DNA of 47,516 nucleotides, taken from assembly GCA_020348905.1 (NCBI GenBank), contig CP070756.1:2033345-2080860 (forward strand), given 5' to 3'. The notes beneath the pieces were generated by a model. That model had not been told where the DNA came from. It was given only the letters and a program-made list of their open reading frames with translations, and did not search any database. The translations under genes and the position numbers were made by a program. Position 1 is the stretch's first letter. Each line of letters opens with the position of its first letter. Positions 26,296 to 35,299 of the stretch are shown piece after piece. The stretch comes from Candidatus Zixiibacteriota bacterium (GTDB lineage: Bacteria > Zixibacteria > MSB-5A5 > GN15 > FEB-12).

Positions 26296-27184
26296 AGTTG
26301 TCCTTCACACAAACATTGAAGAATACCCCCTTGCCGTAAGGGGAAAAGTCCGCGATATATACGACCTCGGTGATTCGCTTCTGTTCATAGCCTCGGACAG
26401 AATCTCGGCCTTTGACGTCGTCATGCCGAACGGTATCCCCGGCAAAGGCCAGGTGCTTACCGCGATGTCGCTGTTCTGGTTCGATTTTCTCAAGGATACC
26501 ATCGACAATCACCTGATTACAGCCGATGTTGACGAGTATCCGGAACCACTCAAGAAGCACCGGGATATCCTTGAGGGTCGCTCCATGATTGTTGTCAAGG
26601 CCGACCGGGTCGATTGCGAGTGTATCGTCCGCGGCTATATCTCCGGTTCCATGTGGAAGGAACTCAAGCAGGCTCGCCAGAGCGGCTCCAACATTGTTCA
26701 CGGGTTTGAGTTTCCAGCCGGTCTTCAGGAGTCGGAGAAGTTGCCAGAACCGCTCTTTACGCCGTCGTCGAAAAACGATCTCGGCCACGACGAAAACATC
26801 AGCTACCAGCAACTGGTGGATCTTATCGGCGAGGAGACGGCGGCGCTTTGTCGCGAGAAGTCTCTGGCCATCTACAAGAAAGCTGCTGATTACGCGCTTA
26901 CCAAAGAGATCATCATTGCCGACACCAAGTTTGAATTTGGTTTCAAAGACGGCCAGTTCATCCTCATCGATGAAGTGCTCTCGCCCGATTCGAGCCGGTT
27001 CTGGCCGGTGGAAGAGTACGAAATTGGGCGCGGGCAACCATCGTTCGACAAACAGCCGATTCGCGATTATCTTGACGGTCTCGACTGGGACAAGAAGCCG
27101 CCGCCGCCGACACTGCCGGACGAAGTAGTCGAGGCGTCGTCACAGAGGTATTTGAAAGCGCAACAACTTTTGACGGGTAAGTAA
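26288..27184 (+). CDS. purC: PurC, SAICAR synthetase
   Basis: Phosphoribosylaminoimidazole-succinocarboxamide synthase, which joins aspartate to CAIR. It has 298 residues, the longer yeast-like form rather than the roughly 240-residue enteric type. GKVRDIYDLGDSLLFIASDRISAFD is the N-terminal ATP-binding signature; KADRVDCECIVRGYISGSMW and IIADTKFEFGF with IDEVLSPDSSRFWP are the other family blocks. The ATG lies inside the end of purN, and purH follows after 4 bases. Confidence 0.97.
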   Translation: MSKVVLHTNIEEYPLAVRGKVRDIYDLGDSLLFIASDRISAFDVVMPNGIPGKGQVLTAMSLFWFDFLKDTIDNHLITADVDEYPEPLKKHRDILEGRSMIVVKADRVDCECIVRGYISGSMWKELKQARQSGSNIVHGFEFPAGLQESEKLPEPLFTPSSKNDLGHDENISYQQLVDLIGEETAALCREKSLAIYKKAADYALTKEIIIADTKFEFGFKDGQFILIDEVLSPDSSRFWPVEEYEIGRGQPSFDKQPIRDYLDGLDWDKKPPPPTLPDEVVEASSQRYLKAQQLLTGK

Positions 27185-27188
27185 ACGC

Positions 27189-28760
27189 ATGTCTGAAAAT
27201 GTCACTATCAAACGAGCCCTCATCTCGGTTTCAGATAAGACCGGCGTGGAAAAACTCGCCCGCGCGCTTGAGGAAAGGGGCGTGGAGATCATTTCCACCG
27301 GCGGGACACTCAAGGTTCTGAAGAAGGCCGGCATTCATGCTATCTCCGTCTCCACCTTCACCGGGGCACCGGAAATTCTGGGTGGGCGGGTGAAAACTCT
27401 TCACCCGCGAGTCCATGCCGGTATTCTCTACCGGCGTGACAACGAAGCCGATGTGGAACAGATGGCTTCCACCGACTACAAGGGAATAGACCTGGTGGTG
27501 GCCAGTCTCTATCCGTTCGAGCAGACAGTGGCCAATCCAAAGTCGAACGACAAGGATATCATCGAGAACATCGACATCGGGGGACCATCGATGATTCGCG
27601 CCGCGGCCAAAAATTACGAATCAGTAACGGTGGTTGTGGCCCCCTCAGATTACGACCGCCTACTGGAGCAGCTGAAAGCTAACGATGGCGCCACCGACCT
27701 GGCATTCCGTCGCGAGTGTGCCGGCAAGGCTTTCGCGCTTACGTCGCATTACGATACTTCCATCGTTGACTATTTCACATGTGACCGAGCTGAGCCGGCT
27801 GACGGCTTTCCTGTGAGGCTGCATCGCTCGTTTGCCCGCAGGTCCAGGCTTCGTTATGGAGAAAACCCCCATCAGCAAGCATCACTCTATGCCGATGAAC
27901 AGTTTGGCGGCCCCACTCTTATCCGGGCTGAGCAGCTTTCGGGCAAGGAGCTGTCTTACAACAATTATAACGATCTCGATGCCTGCCTGGAGATGCTTCT
28001 GGATTTCAGCGAGCCGTTCGCCTGCGTTCTCAAACATGCCAACCCGTGCGGTGCGGCCATCGGGAAAGACCTTGCTGAAGCTTACAAGCGTGCGTATGAA
28101 AGCGATCCGCTGTCGGCCTACGGTTCGATAATCGGGCTGAACAAAGAGATCGATATGGAAGCGGCCCAACTGCTGCATGAGACGCCGTTTGTTGAATGCA
28201 TTCTGGCGCCCTCGATAACCGACGAGGCTTTCAAGCTGCTCAAGAAAAAGAAAGCCCGCCGCATTCTGACTTTGCCGCAGATAGCCGACGGTCGTCCCGA
28301 TGGTGAGAAAGTCTACCGCTTCATCCGCGGCGGTCTGCTGGTGCAGACAGCCGACGATCAGGATACGCCACAGGCCGATTTGAAAGTTGTCAGCAAGCGC
28401 GCCCCGACCAAGAAAGAGATGAAGGACCTTCTGTTCGGCTGGAAGGTTGTCAAGCACACCAAGTCCAATGCCATCGTGCTGGCCAAAGACGGCGCCACGG
28501 TTGGAATCGGGATGGGGCAGACCTCGCGGGTCGACTCCGGTTTCATGGCCGTCAAGCGGGCCGGGGAGAGGGCCAAAGGGTCCGTGATGGCCTCCGATGC
28601 GTTTTTCCCGATGGCTGATGGGGTGGAGGTCGGCACCAACGCCGGTGTGACGGCGATCATTCAGCCGGGTGGTTCGAAGGGTGACGAGCAGGCCATAGCT
28701 GCTGCTGACAAGGCCGGTGCGGCGATGGTGTTCACCGGCATGCGGCACTTTAAGCATTAG
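27189..28760 (+). CDS. purH: PurH, AICAR transformylase / IMP cyclohydrolase
   Basis: Bifunctional enzyme for the last two steps of IMP synthesis. It has 523 residues, the standard length. The N-terminal cyclohydrolase (MGS-like) domain shows ALISVSDKTG, ISTGGTLKVL and RVKTLHPRVHAGIL. The C-terminal transformylase domain has RYGENPHQ, LSYNNYNDLDA and CVLKHANPCGAA with its catalytic Lys-His pair, and ends in TGMRHFKH, the usual C-terminus. It completes the purN-purC-purH operon. No hairpin with a T-run follows directly; the next 600 bases hold the palindrome cluster. Confidence 0.97.
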   Translation: MSENVTIKRALISVSDKTGVEKLARALEERGVEIISTGGTLKVLKKAGIHAISVSTFTGAPEILGGRVKTLHPRVHAGILYRRDNEADVEQMASTDYKGIDLVVASLYPFEQTVANPKSNDKDIIENIDIGGPSMIRAAAKNYESVTVVVAPSDYDRLLEQLKANDGATDLAFRRECAGKAFALTSHYDTSIVDYFTCDRAEPADGFPVRLHRSFARRSRLRYGENPHQQASLYADEQFGGPTLIRAEQLSGKELSYNNYNDLDACLEMLLDFSEPFACVLKHANPCGAAIGKDLAEAYKRAYESDPLSAYGSIIGLNKEIDMEAAQLLHETPFVECILAPSITDEAFKLLKKKKARRILTLPQIADGRPDGEKVYRFIRGGLLVQTADDQDTPQADLKVVSKRAPTKKEMKDLLFGWKVVKHTKSNAIVLAKDGATVGIGMGQTSRVDSGFMAVKRAGERAKGSVMASDAFFPMADGVEVGTNAGVTAIIQPGGSKGDEQAIAAADKAGAAMVFTGMRHFKH

Positions 28761-28845
28761 GCAGAGCCCGAGTATCGCGTCTCTTTCGCCCCCTCTGTCA
28801 TTACCACCTCTCTTTCATTCCAGCGCCCTTTTCGTGCGTCTTCGT

Positions 28846-28861
28846 CCCGCGTCTTAGCGGG
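28846..28861. repeat. Short inverted repeat
   Basis: CCCGC (28846-28850) and GCGGG (28857-28861) around a six-base loop, first of the cluster. Confidence 0.5.
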
Positions 28862-28882
28862 ATCATTCCCGCCCCTGAGTCA

Positions 28883-28900
28883 TTCCCGCGAAGGCGGGAA
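28883..28900. repeat. REP/dRS3-like palindrome
   Basis: TTCCCGC-GAAG-GCGGGAA. The same ATTCCCGC word occurs once more about 18 bases upstream (28865). The form resembles short GGGAA-type repeats known from many genomes (such as Neisseria dRS3); the resemblance does not prove a shared origin. Confidence 0.65.
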
Positions 28901-29000
28901 CCCATCTTCTCTTAAAATTTCTCTGTATCGTGATGCGTCGCATTGCGTTTACCCCGATCTGGGTTCGTTTGCTCATTTTTTGGTTTTTGCTTACCGTTGT

Positions 29001-29028
29001 GCCCGGTGAATCTTCAGATTCACCGGGC
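29001..29028. repeat. Perfect 12-bp inverted repeat
   Basis: Arms 29001-29012 and 29017-29028 around a TTCA loop. No T-run follows on either strand, so it is not a standard terminator. Confidence 0.75.
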
Positions 29029-29108
29029 CACATTCAGGCACATTGCGTCCGTATGATGCGCACGTTGGAGTTTCAACATCGTTTGTGTAGGGAAATTGCC
29101 TGCCGCTT

Positions 29109-29138
29109 CGTAGGGGTTCAAAATTCTGAACCCCTACG
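29109..29138. repeat. Perfect 12-bp inverted repeat
   Basis: Arms 29109-29120 and 29127-29138 around AAATTC. The arms contain TAGGGGTTCA and its complement. Confidence 0.75.
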
Positions 29139-29150
29139 GAGGAGAAGATT

Positions 29151-29189
29151 GTCGGGTTTCTTCTTCGCGCGGCTCATCCGGAACCCGAC
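29151..29189. repeat. Eight-bp inverted repeat with long loop
   Basis: GTCGGGTT (29151-29158) and AACCCGAC (29182-29189). Confidence 0.55.
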
Positions 29190-29231
29190 CTACTGAACTG
29201 CCCGATAGGGTCCACGCGAAGCGGGGAGGTT

Positions 29232-29257
29232 TCGACACCTTCCCTGTGTGTGTCGAG
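29232..29257. repeat. Seven-bp inverted repeat
   Basis: TCGACAC (29232-29238) and GTGTCGA (29251-29257). Close to it are further small pairs, including AGAACC / GGTTCT at 29272-29289. Confidence 0.45.
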
Positions 29258-29324
29258 AAGACTTTACGGCAGAACCACTATCGGGTTCTTCCCTACCAAG
29301 ACTACGGAGGTTTGTCCGCGAAGT

Positions 29325-29350
29325 GGCAGGAGTCGAAGACGGCTCCTGCC
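29325..29350. repeat. Eight-bp inverted repeat
   Basis: GGCAGGAG (29325-29332) and CTCCTGCC (29343-29350), 21 bases from the stop of the minus-strand protease gene. Last member of the cluster. Confidence 0.6.
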
Positions 29351-29370
29351 CTACTACTCTACCACCGGGG

Positions 29371-30312
29371 CTACTCGAACGGAGTATCAAAGGCCTTGTT
29401 CGGTTTGATCAGCAGGCGTTGGTGGGGGTAGTCGAAGATGACATTGAAACGCCTGATAGAATCATTACCAAGGATACCGTCAGCACCTTCCTGTTTCGAA
29501 CGAACTTCGGCGGGGGCAAAAGCGGTGGCGACATTATGAAGGTCGTAAGGTCCAAGCGAAAGCTTGTAGCTGTAACCGGAATGGCCGTTGATGTCACCAC
29601 TAAGCCCGGTACCCAGATTCCGCGGTACCAGCGTGGCCGGTAGAGTAAACTTCTGTTCGGGTTTAACCAGCAGCTCCAGGGCATCGCCTGAGGCCAGATC
29701 GATATAGCACAGTATCGAGACCTCTTCACCCTCCACTACTTCGACTTTGGCTTCCAGGAAGGGAAGATCCTTTCTAAGCTCGATCGGGATTTCATGCCAG
29801 TCAGTAGCCTCGGGTACGTAAGAGGTATCATGCAGCAGGATTACCTGCTGGTCGTAATCGATTTTTACTATATAGTGGCCGAAGAGATTCCACCCAATGA
29901 TGCCATCGGTCAGGAATTGCTGCGTGTGTGCACTCTGGCCGATTAGCACACGCTGGCTGTCGACGGTTACCTCGCCAAATCCGAGCTGGCCGGTTTCAAT
30001 CATAATGGCCGTGGATGCCTCGCCGGCACCGGCTCCCGGTACGCGGACTTCAATGGCACCCGTGGTATCAATGACGTTGGCGAGGTTCTTGTGGAACAGG
30101 TAAACACCGTCGAACCGCATCCCGGTATCCAGAATCAGGTTGAGCGGTTCTGAGCCGTTGACGCTGGTGGGAATGATAACTCGATTTCTCTCGATTAGAA
30201 ATGGTACCTTTGGTACGTCTTTGGCGGCACTAAGATAGGGATTTATGCCGATCACTGAGGCCGCAAGAGTTGCGATTAGCAGTTGGCAGGTGAATAATCC
30301 GGGTGATTTCAT
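29371..30312 (-). CDS. Secreted retropepsin-like aspartyl protease
   Basis: Exported protein of 313 residues. Residues 8-30 form a signal peptide (LLIATLAASVIGINPYLSA). Two retropepsin-like halves follow: the first has LILDTGMRFDGVYL with the catalytic DTG, then GQLGFGEVTVDSQRVLIG and DGIIGWNLFGHYIVKIDY; the second has CYIDLASGDALELLV, GADGILGNDSIRRFNVIFDY and RLLIKPN. DTG is kept in the first half, while the second has DLASG, so a single active Asp or a binding-only role is possible. AAGGAAG precedes the ATG. It converges on purH across the palindrome cluster. Substrate unknown. Confidence 0.82.
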   Translation of the reverse strand: MKSPGLFTCQLLIATLAASVIGINPYLSAAKDVPKVPFLIERNRVIIPTSVNGSEPLNLILDTGMRFDGVYLFHKNLANVIDTTGAIEVRVPGAGAGEASTAIMIETGQLGFGEVTVDSQRVLIGQSAHTQQFLTDGIIGWNLFGHYIVKIDYDQQVILLHDTSYVPEATDWHEIPIELRKDLPFLEAKVEVVEGEEVSILCYIDLASGDALELLVKPEQKFTLPATLVPRNLGTGLSGDINGHSGYSYKLSLGPYDLHNVATAFAPAEVRSKQEGADGILGNDSIRRFNVIFDYPHQRLLIKPNKAFDTPFE

Positions 30313-30600
30313 GATGCTTCCTTACGGTAAAATTAAACTAAATTCGACCTTGCTCCGTATTACTCATATGACGCCACGGTGGGCCGTATTGTCAACGAGA
30401 AAGTCCGCCGACACGGTTAGTGTAGCTCATCACAGGCAGGTGCTTTTACCGGCGTCGCTCGAAAATCGCCCTGTTGCCTGTGATCGATTTACGTAATGGT
30501 GGCAAAATGTGATGTTTTTTGAACCTGTTGGAAAAACAGTTGTTGCATAGATTTGAACTCAGATTTATTTTATTAAAAAATAGGCATACTTGTTGGACTG
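30313..30600. other. Divergent intergenic region
   Basis: About 290 bases between the protease gene (minus) and the DUF494 gene (+). The half near DUF494 is A+T rich. A minus-strand TTGACA lies at 30390-30395, but the -10 match downstream is poor. No gene or clear structure is seen. Confidence 0.4.
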
Positions 30601-31074
30601 ATGAGAAATCGAATACTTGAGATTGTTGTTTTCTTAATGGACTATATGCGGGATGACCATGACCGCCAGTCAGAAGCCGATGATGTCTCCGTGGCCCTGA
30701 GAAATCTGGGCTACTCCGATCAGGAAATAAGCTCCGCTTATACCTGGTTTCTGGAGCAATTCAAGGGAACACCCGAACAATTCTTTTCCAAATTCCCCAA
30801 AGATCGCTCATCTGTGAGGGTTTTGACCGATTACGAGCGGATGTATATTGCGCCCGAAGCTCACGGGTTTCTGATTAAGCTTCTAAACAGTGCCGTAATA
30901 ACCGACGAGCAACTTGAAGCGATCCTTGAACGGGCGGTCTTTTTTGCGGCAGAACCTATTACGCTGGAGCAGATTAAGATCATCTCCTCCGCCGTTGTCT
31001 TTAACGAAGCCGATGACCTCGAGGGCTCATCGCTGCTTCGTCCGGCAAGCGACCGGTCCCATCTGGTCAATTAG
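30601..31074 (+). CDS. Smg/DUF494 family protein
   Basis: Cytosolic protein of 157 residues whose function is not established. The pattern matches Smg: an N-terminal helix (ILEIVVFLMDYM), then DDVSVALRNLGYSDQEISSAYTWFLEQF, a middle region with RVLTDYERMYIAPEAHGFLIKLLNSAVITDEQLEAILERA and a final helix around LEQIKIISSAVVFN. In gammaproteobacteria smg sits beside dprA and topA; here coaBC follows after 6 bases. It is the first gene of a long + strand run reaching tgt. Confidence 0.85.
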   Translation: MRNRILEIVVFLMDYMRDDHDRQSEADDVSVALRNLGYSDQEISSAYTWFLEQFKGTPEQFFSKFPKDRSSVRVLTDYERMYIAPEAHGFLIKLLNSAVITDEQLEAILERAVFFAAEPITLEQIKIISSAVVFNEADDLEGSSLLRPASDRSHLVN

Positions 31075-31080
31075 TATCTC

Positions 31081-32295
31081 ATGTCATTACAGGGTAAAAG
31101 AATTCTGGTAGGCCTGACGGGGGGAATTGCCTGTTACAAGATTCCCTACCTGGTCCGTTATCTGTGGAAGGATAAGGCCGAAATCAGGGTGGTCATGACC
31201 GAGGCCGCCACCAAGTTTATTACCCCTCTTACACTTGAAAGCGTCTCGAACAACCCGGTGGCCAGCGACCTCTTTCCGGCCGATCGTTTTGTCGGTACGC
31301 GTCATATAGATATGGCCCAGTGGCCGGACCTGGTTGTGGTAGCCCCTGCCACGGCCAACTTTATGGGTAAGGTGGTATCGGGGATTTCGGATGACCTGCT
31401 TACGACCATTATTTGCGCTACCCCAAAGCCGGTAATGATCGCCCCGGCGATGAATCCGCAGATGTGGCTCAACAAAGTCACCCAGAGAAACTTCGCGACC
31501 CTAAAAGAGTTGGGTTACATCTTTGTTGGGCCGGGTGAGGGGGGTACGGCCTGTGACCACTACGGTATTGGTCGTATGGCGGAACCGGAAGAATTGTATG
31601 AAGCAATAAAGAAGTTCCTCGCCAAAGGCTCCCGGCAATCTCGAAAAAAAAAAGCCCTGACCGGTAAGAAAATTCTAATTACCGCCGGTCCTACCCGTGA
31701 AGCAATTGATCCCGTGAGATTTATCTCCAACCGTTCGTCGGGCAAGATGGGCTTTGCCCTGGCCGAGGCAGCGGTTGCCAGCGGCGCTGAAACAACCCTG
31801 ATATCGGGCCCGACCGATTTGACTCCTCCGGCTGGAGTGCGATACATTACAATCGAAACGACCGGTCAGCTCAGGACCGCGGTCAAAAAGGAGTTTGTCA
31901 AAAGTGACTGCCTGATAATGGCCGCTGCCCCCGCAGATTACCAACCTAAGAAAAAGCAGCTTTCGAAGATAAAGAAATCAGACAAAGAGTTAACCTTACC
32001 GTTGAAACCAACGGTTGATATCCTGAAGGATATCGCGTCGGTCAGACGCAAGAAGCAGGTTGTGGTTGGGTTTGCGCTCGAGACCGATGACGCTATCGCC
32101 AACGCTCGCAGGAAGCTTAAAGAGAAAAAGCTCGATATGATAGTCGTGAACACGCCCGGCGCAGATACCGGATTCGAGCATGACACCAATAGCGTAACTC
32201 TCATCATGCCGGGTAAGAAACCGGTAGAGCTGCCACTGGCTTCGAAATCACAAATTTCCTTCTCAATACTTGACCGGCTTTCGACTCTTCTGTAA
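31081..32295 (+). CDS. coaBC: CoaBC, phosphopantothenoylcysteine synthetase/decarboxylase
   Basis: Bifunctional coenzyme A enzyme that adds Cys to 4'-phosphopantothenate and decarboxylates the product. It has 404 residues. The N-terminal flavin decarboxylase (CoaC, about 1-185) shows GLTGGIACYK, RHIDMAQWPDLVVVAPATAN with the active His, PAMNPQMW, and GTACDHYGIGRM with the flap Cys. The C-terminal CoaB domain (about 195-404) starts with ITAGPTREAIDPVRFISNRS and has AAPADYQPKKK and GFALETDD. There is no obvious ribosome-binding site, so translation may depend on the upstream gene. Confidence 0.96.
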   Translation: MSLQGKRILVGLTGGIACYKIPYLVRYLWKDKAEIRVVMTEAATKFITPLTLESVSNNPVASDLFPADRFVGTRHIDMAQWPDLVVVAPATANFMGKVVSGISDDLLTTIICATPKPVMIAPAMNPQMWLNKVTQRNFATLKELGYIFVGPGEGGTACDHYGIGRMAEPEELYEAIKKFLAKGSRQSRKKKALTGKKILITAGPTREAIDPVRFISNRSSGKMGFALAEAAVASGAETTLISGPTDLTPPAGVRYITIETTGQLRTAVKKEFVKSDCLIMAAAPADYQPKKKQLSKIKKSDKELTLPLKPTVDILKDIASVRRKKQVVVGFALETDDAIANARRKLKEKKLDMIVVNTPGADTGFEHDTNSVTLIMPGKKPVELPLASKSQISFSILDRLSTLL

Positions 32296-32320
32296 TATGC
32301 ACAGTTGAAGCCGACCACGT

Positions 32321-33076
32321 ATGAAAAATAGCAACAACAGCATCCCGGAATTGTTGCGGCGTGCCCTCACCGCGCAGTTGGATATGGGCCTGGGGGAGTT
32401 AATCGTCGCAAAACCAGAACCTCGGCCGGGGCTGCCGGAAATGGGTCAACCGGAGGTATCGAGAGTAGTTTCAGTTATGGATTTGTTTGGTCAATCGTCT
32501 GCCGACCAGAAATTGCCCAATTACGATTCGCTCGAGGCGCACTATGCTGCCATATGTCAATGTCAGCAGTGTCCACTCGGAGCCACTCGTAACAAGTTTG
32601 TGTATGGTGTCGGTAGTCCGGATGCCGACCTTTTGTTCATTGGCGAAGCTCCGGGGGCGGAAGAGGATCGGCTGGGAGAGCCATTCGTGGGCCGGGCCGG
32701 GCAGCTTCTCGATCGTATTCTGGCGGCCATGCAGCTTTCGCGGCAGCAGGTTTACATCGCCAATATCCTCAAGTGCCGTCCACCCAATAACCGCGATCCC
32801 CTTCCGGATGAAATGGCCAAGTGCTCTCCTTATTTGGACGAACAGATTCGGCTTCTCAACCCGAAGTTGATATGCGCTCTGGGGCGAGTTTCGGCCCAGA
32901 CGCTGCTTAAGACTACCACGCCGCTTGGCAAGCTCCGCAATCGCTGGCACGAATACCAGGGTATACCGATGCTGATAACCTATCATCCGGCGGCCCTGCT
33001 TCGCTTCCCGGCTTACAAGAAAGATACCTGGGAAGACATGAAGATGCTCAAGGCTCGTCTGGATGGAATGAAATAA
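32321..33076 (+). CDS. Uracil-DNA glycosylase, family 4 (iron-sulfur)
   Basis: Removes uracil from DNA, starting base-excision repair. It has 251 residues; the first 65 or so look flexible. The catalytic domain has [18 protein letters not shown] with the first two cluster Cys, the active-site motif [45 protein letters not shown] with the other two Cys, and TYHPAALLR as motif 2. These mark the 4Fe-4S family also annotated as an SPO1 DNA polymerase-related protein. It abuts dnaB directly. Confidence 0.93.
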   Translation: MKNSNNSIPELLRRALTAQLDMGLGELIVAKPEPRPGLPEMGQPEVSRVVSVMDLFGQSSADQKLPNYDSLEAHYAAICQCQQCPLGATRNKFVYGVGSPDADLLFIGEAPGAEEDRLGEPFVGRAGQLLDRILAAMQLSRQQVYIANILKCRPPNNRDPLPDEMAKCSPYLDEQIRLLNPKLICALGRVSAQTLLKTTTPLGKLRNRWHEYQGIPMLITYHPAALLRFPAYKKDTWEDMKMLKARLDGMK

Positions 33077-34510
33077 ATGGCTCAAAGGATTCAACGCACA
33101 CGCGAGGCGGAAAACCTTCAGCCGCCACAATCGCTCGATGCCGAGCAGGCCGTGCTGGGTTCGGTACTCAAGGATCCCGACGCAGTCTATCAGGCGATTG
33201 AAATTCTGGATGGTCCGGATAATTTCTATTACCCCAAGCACCAGTCGATCTTCCGGGCCGTTTTGAGCCTCTATAACCGCTCCGAGCCGTGCGACATTAC
33301 GACGGTAGCCAACGACCTGCTGAAAGAAGGGACGCTGGAAAAGGTCGGTGGCCGGGTTTACCTGGTTGAACTGGCGGAGAGCATCGCATCAACGGCTAAC
33401 ATTGCCTATCACTGCAATATCGTGCTGGAGAAAGCGGTCTTGCGGAAACTCATTCAGACCTCCAATGAAATTGTCCGAAGCTGTTACGCCATGGAGCAGC
33501 CGGTTGATGACCTGCTCGATACCGCCGAAGCCAACATCTTCAATATATCCGAGAGCCGCCTGCGCAAGGGCTTCCTTTCGTTGAAGGAACTCATGCCGCC
33601 AGCCTTTCAGCGCATAGAAGACCTTCAGGCTGACGATTCAGCTGCGCTTGGTATAAAGACCGGATTTCTTGACTTGGACGAAAAAACTAACGGGCTTCAC
33701 CGGGGTGATCTTGTTATCGTGGCCGGTCGGCCTTCGATGGGTAAATCGGCGCTGGTGATGAATATTGCCGAACATGTGGCTGTGAAGCAAGAAAAAGCGG
33801 TAGGTATATTTTCTATCGAAATGTCTGATGAAGCTCTAGTACTGCGCATGCTATGCAGTAAGGTTGGAGTTTCTCAGCACAGAGTGAGAGCTGGAAAGCT
33901 CAACCAGACTGAAATGAACCGTCTGACTAACCTCGGTGGCTTCCTTGCCGATGCGCCTATATTCATCGACGATTCACCCAATCTGACATCGCTGGAGATG
34001 CGCGCCAAAGCGCGGCGGTTGAAAGCTCAACACGATGTGGCGCTGATTATCGTCGATTACATTCAGATGATGCATGCTTCCGGTCGTCACGAGAACCGGC
34101 AGCAGGAAATTGCATCCATTTCCAGAAACCTCAAAGTACTTGCAAAAGAGCTGGACGTTCCGGTGATTGCCTGCTCTCAGTTGTCAAGGCAGGTGGAACA
34201 GCGCGGTGGTGAAAAGAGGCCGCAACTTTCAGATTTGAGAGAATCGGGTGCCATAGAGCAGGATGCTGACGTGGTTATGTTCGTCTTTCGTGCCGAGCAT
34301 TATCTCTCACATCTTGAGAGGACCGATCCGAAGTTCCAGGAGGTTGAGGGCAGGGCTGAAATCATCGTTGCCAAGCAGCGTAACGGTCCGACCGGAACGG
34401 TAAACCTGACGTTCATAAAAGAATTTGCCCGATTCGAGAACCAGACTACCGGTTTCAGGGAGCTTCCGCCGGATGCCGAGCCTGTCACCGGGGAGGATAT
34501 TCCTTTTTAA
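33077..34510 (+). CDS. dnaB: DnaB, replicative DNA helicase
   Basis: Hexameric helicase that unwinds DNA ahead of the replisome. It has 477 residues and no intein. The N-terminal domain (PPQSLDAEQAVLGSVLKDP to about 150) is followed by a linker and the RecA-like C-terminal domain: GIKTGFLDLDEKTNGLHRGDLVIVAGRPSMGKS (Walker A), IIVDYIQMM (Walker B), SQLSRQVEQR and RESGAIEQDADVVMFVFR. Its ATG begins immediately after the glycosylase stop. Confidence 0.97.
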   Translation: MAQRIQRTREAENLQPPQSLDAEQAVLGSVLKDPDAVYQAIEILDGPDNFYYPKHQSIFRAVLSLYNRSEPCDITTVANDLLKEGTLEKVGGRVYLVELAESIASTANIAYHCNIVLEKAVLRKLIQTSNEIVRSCYAMEQPVDDLLDTAEANIFNISESRLRKGFLSLKELMPPAFQRIEDLQADDSAALGIKTGFLDLDEKTNGLHRGDLVIVAGRPSMGKSALVMNIAEHVAVKQEKAVGIFSIEMSDEALVLRMLCSKVGVSQHRVRAGKLNQTEMNRLTNLGGFLADAPIFIDDSPNLTSLEMRAKARRLKAQHDVALIIVDYIQMMHASGRHENRQQEIASISRNLKVLAKELDVPVIACSQLSRQVEQRGGEKRPQLSDLRESGAIEQDADVVMFVFRAEHYLSHLERTDPKFQEVEGRAEIIVAKQRNGPTGTVNLTFIKEFARFENQTTGFRELPPDAEPVTGEDIPF

Positions 34511-34518
34511 GGACGCTT

Positions 34519-35298
34519 ATGCCGAGCGGGTTACAGGAACTTGGCCGCCTCGGTGTGAATTTCATTCGCGCTATCGGCGGCGTTTTTATTCTACTGTATA
34601 AATTCATCGCCTCGCTTCAGGAACTTCATCGTTCGCTGGGCCTGTTCGTTCACCAGCTTTACCTGCTCGGGGTCAAGTCGGTTCCGCTGATAATAATCAT
34701 CTCGATATTCGTTGGAGCCGTGTCGGCCTGGCAGGCGGCTTACCAGTTCAAATTTATCGGCGCTCCATTGAGGCTGCTGGGACACGCGGTTGGTAAAGCG
34801 GTAGTGATTGAACTTGCCCCGGTGCTGGCGGCGATTGTGTTCGCCGGGCGGGTTGGTGCAGGTATCACGGCCGAGTTAGGCACTATGAAAGTAACGGAGC
34901 AGATCGATGCTCTCGAGTCAATGGGCATCAGCCCGGTTCGCTACCTGGTCCAGCCGCGTGTGCTGGCCTGTTTGTTCATGGTACCGTTCCTGGTGATATT
35001 TGCCAACTTTGTCGCCATTGTCGGAGCGTTAATTGTATCTATCATTGGGGTGGCGGTATCGTCGGAGACTTTCCTGACCGGCTTTAAGGATTCATTCAAG
35101 CTGTCGGATTTCGTCAACGGTTTGATTAAGGCGGGTGTATTCGGATTCATCATCGGTATAGTAGGATGCTACCATGGCTTCAATACCAAGGGAGGCGCCC
35201 AGGGAGTCGGCCTGGCCACTACCTCGTCGGTCGTGATATCGATGGTATTGATTCTGGTGTTCAATTTTGTTTTTGCCGTAATCTTGTTCAGGATATAG
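34519..35298 (+). CDS. mlaE: MlaE-family ABC transporter permease
   Basis: Inner-membrane permease of the phospholipid (Mla/MCE) transport system, 259 residues. Five to six hydrophobic helices are seen from about residue 50 to the end. Family blocks: LYLLGVKSVPLIIIISIFVG, APVLAAIVFAGRVGAGITAELGTMKVTEQIDALESMGISP, then RVLACLFMVPFLVIFANF and GFIIGIVGCYHGFNTKGGAQGVG. It lies one base from the ATPase gene. The MCE substrate-binding protein (MlaD) is not next to it and must be encoded elsewhere. The partner system implies an outer membrane. Confidence 0.93.
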   Translation: MPSGLQELGRLGVNFIRAIGGVFILLYKFIASLQELHRSLGLFVHQLYLLGVKSVPLIIIISIFVGAVSAWQAAYQFKFIGAPLRLLGHAVGKAVVIELAPVLAAIVFAGRVGAGITAELGTMKVTEQIDALESMGISPVRYLVQPRVLACLFMVPFLVIFANFVAIVGALIVSIIGVAVSSETFLTGFKDSFKLSDFVNGLIKAGVFGFIIGIVGCYHGFNTKGGAQGVGLATTSSVVISMVLILVFNFVFAVILFRI

Positions 35299-35299
35299 T

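Larger units (their letters stand above)
28761..29370. other. Non-coding region between convergent genes, rich in palindromes
   Basis: About 610 bases between purH (+) and the protease gene (minus). At least six separate inverted repeats of different sequence lie between 28846 and 29350. No open frame here resembles a protein. The region may act as a two-way transcription barrier and looks like a landing site for small repeat elements. Confidence 0.7.

Noticed and set aside
25961-27037. Long minus-strand open frame (358 codons) across purN and purC
   Set aside because: It is antisense to two certain enzymes, resembles no protein and is a by-product of their codon use.
28846-29350. CRISPR array or IS element remnant
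   Set aside because: The palindromes differ from each other and are not evenly spaced; there is no transposase fragment or repeat-spacer pattern.
29246-29643. Plus-strand frames over the palindrome cluster and the protease 3' end
   Set aside because: They run over inverted repeats and the opposite strand of a better gene with a signal peptide and family motifs.
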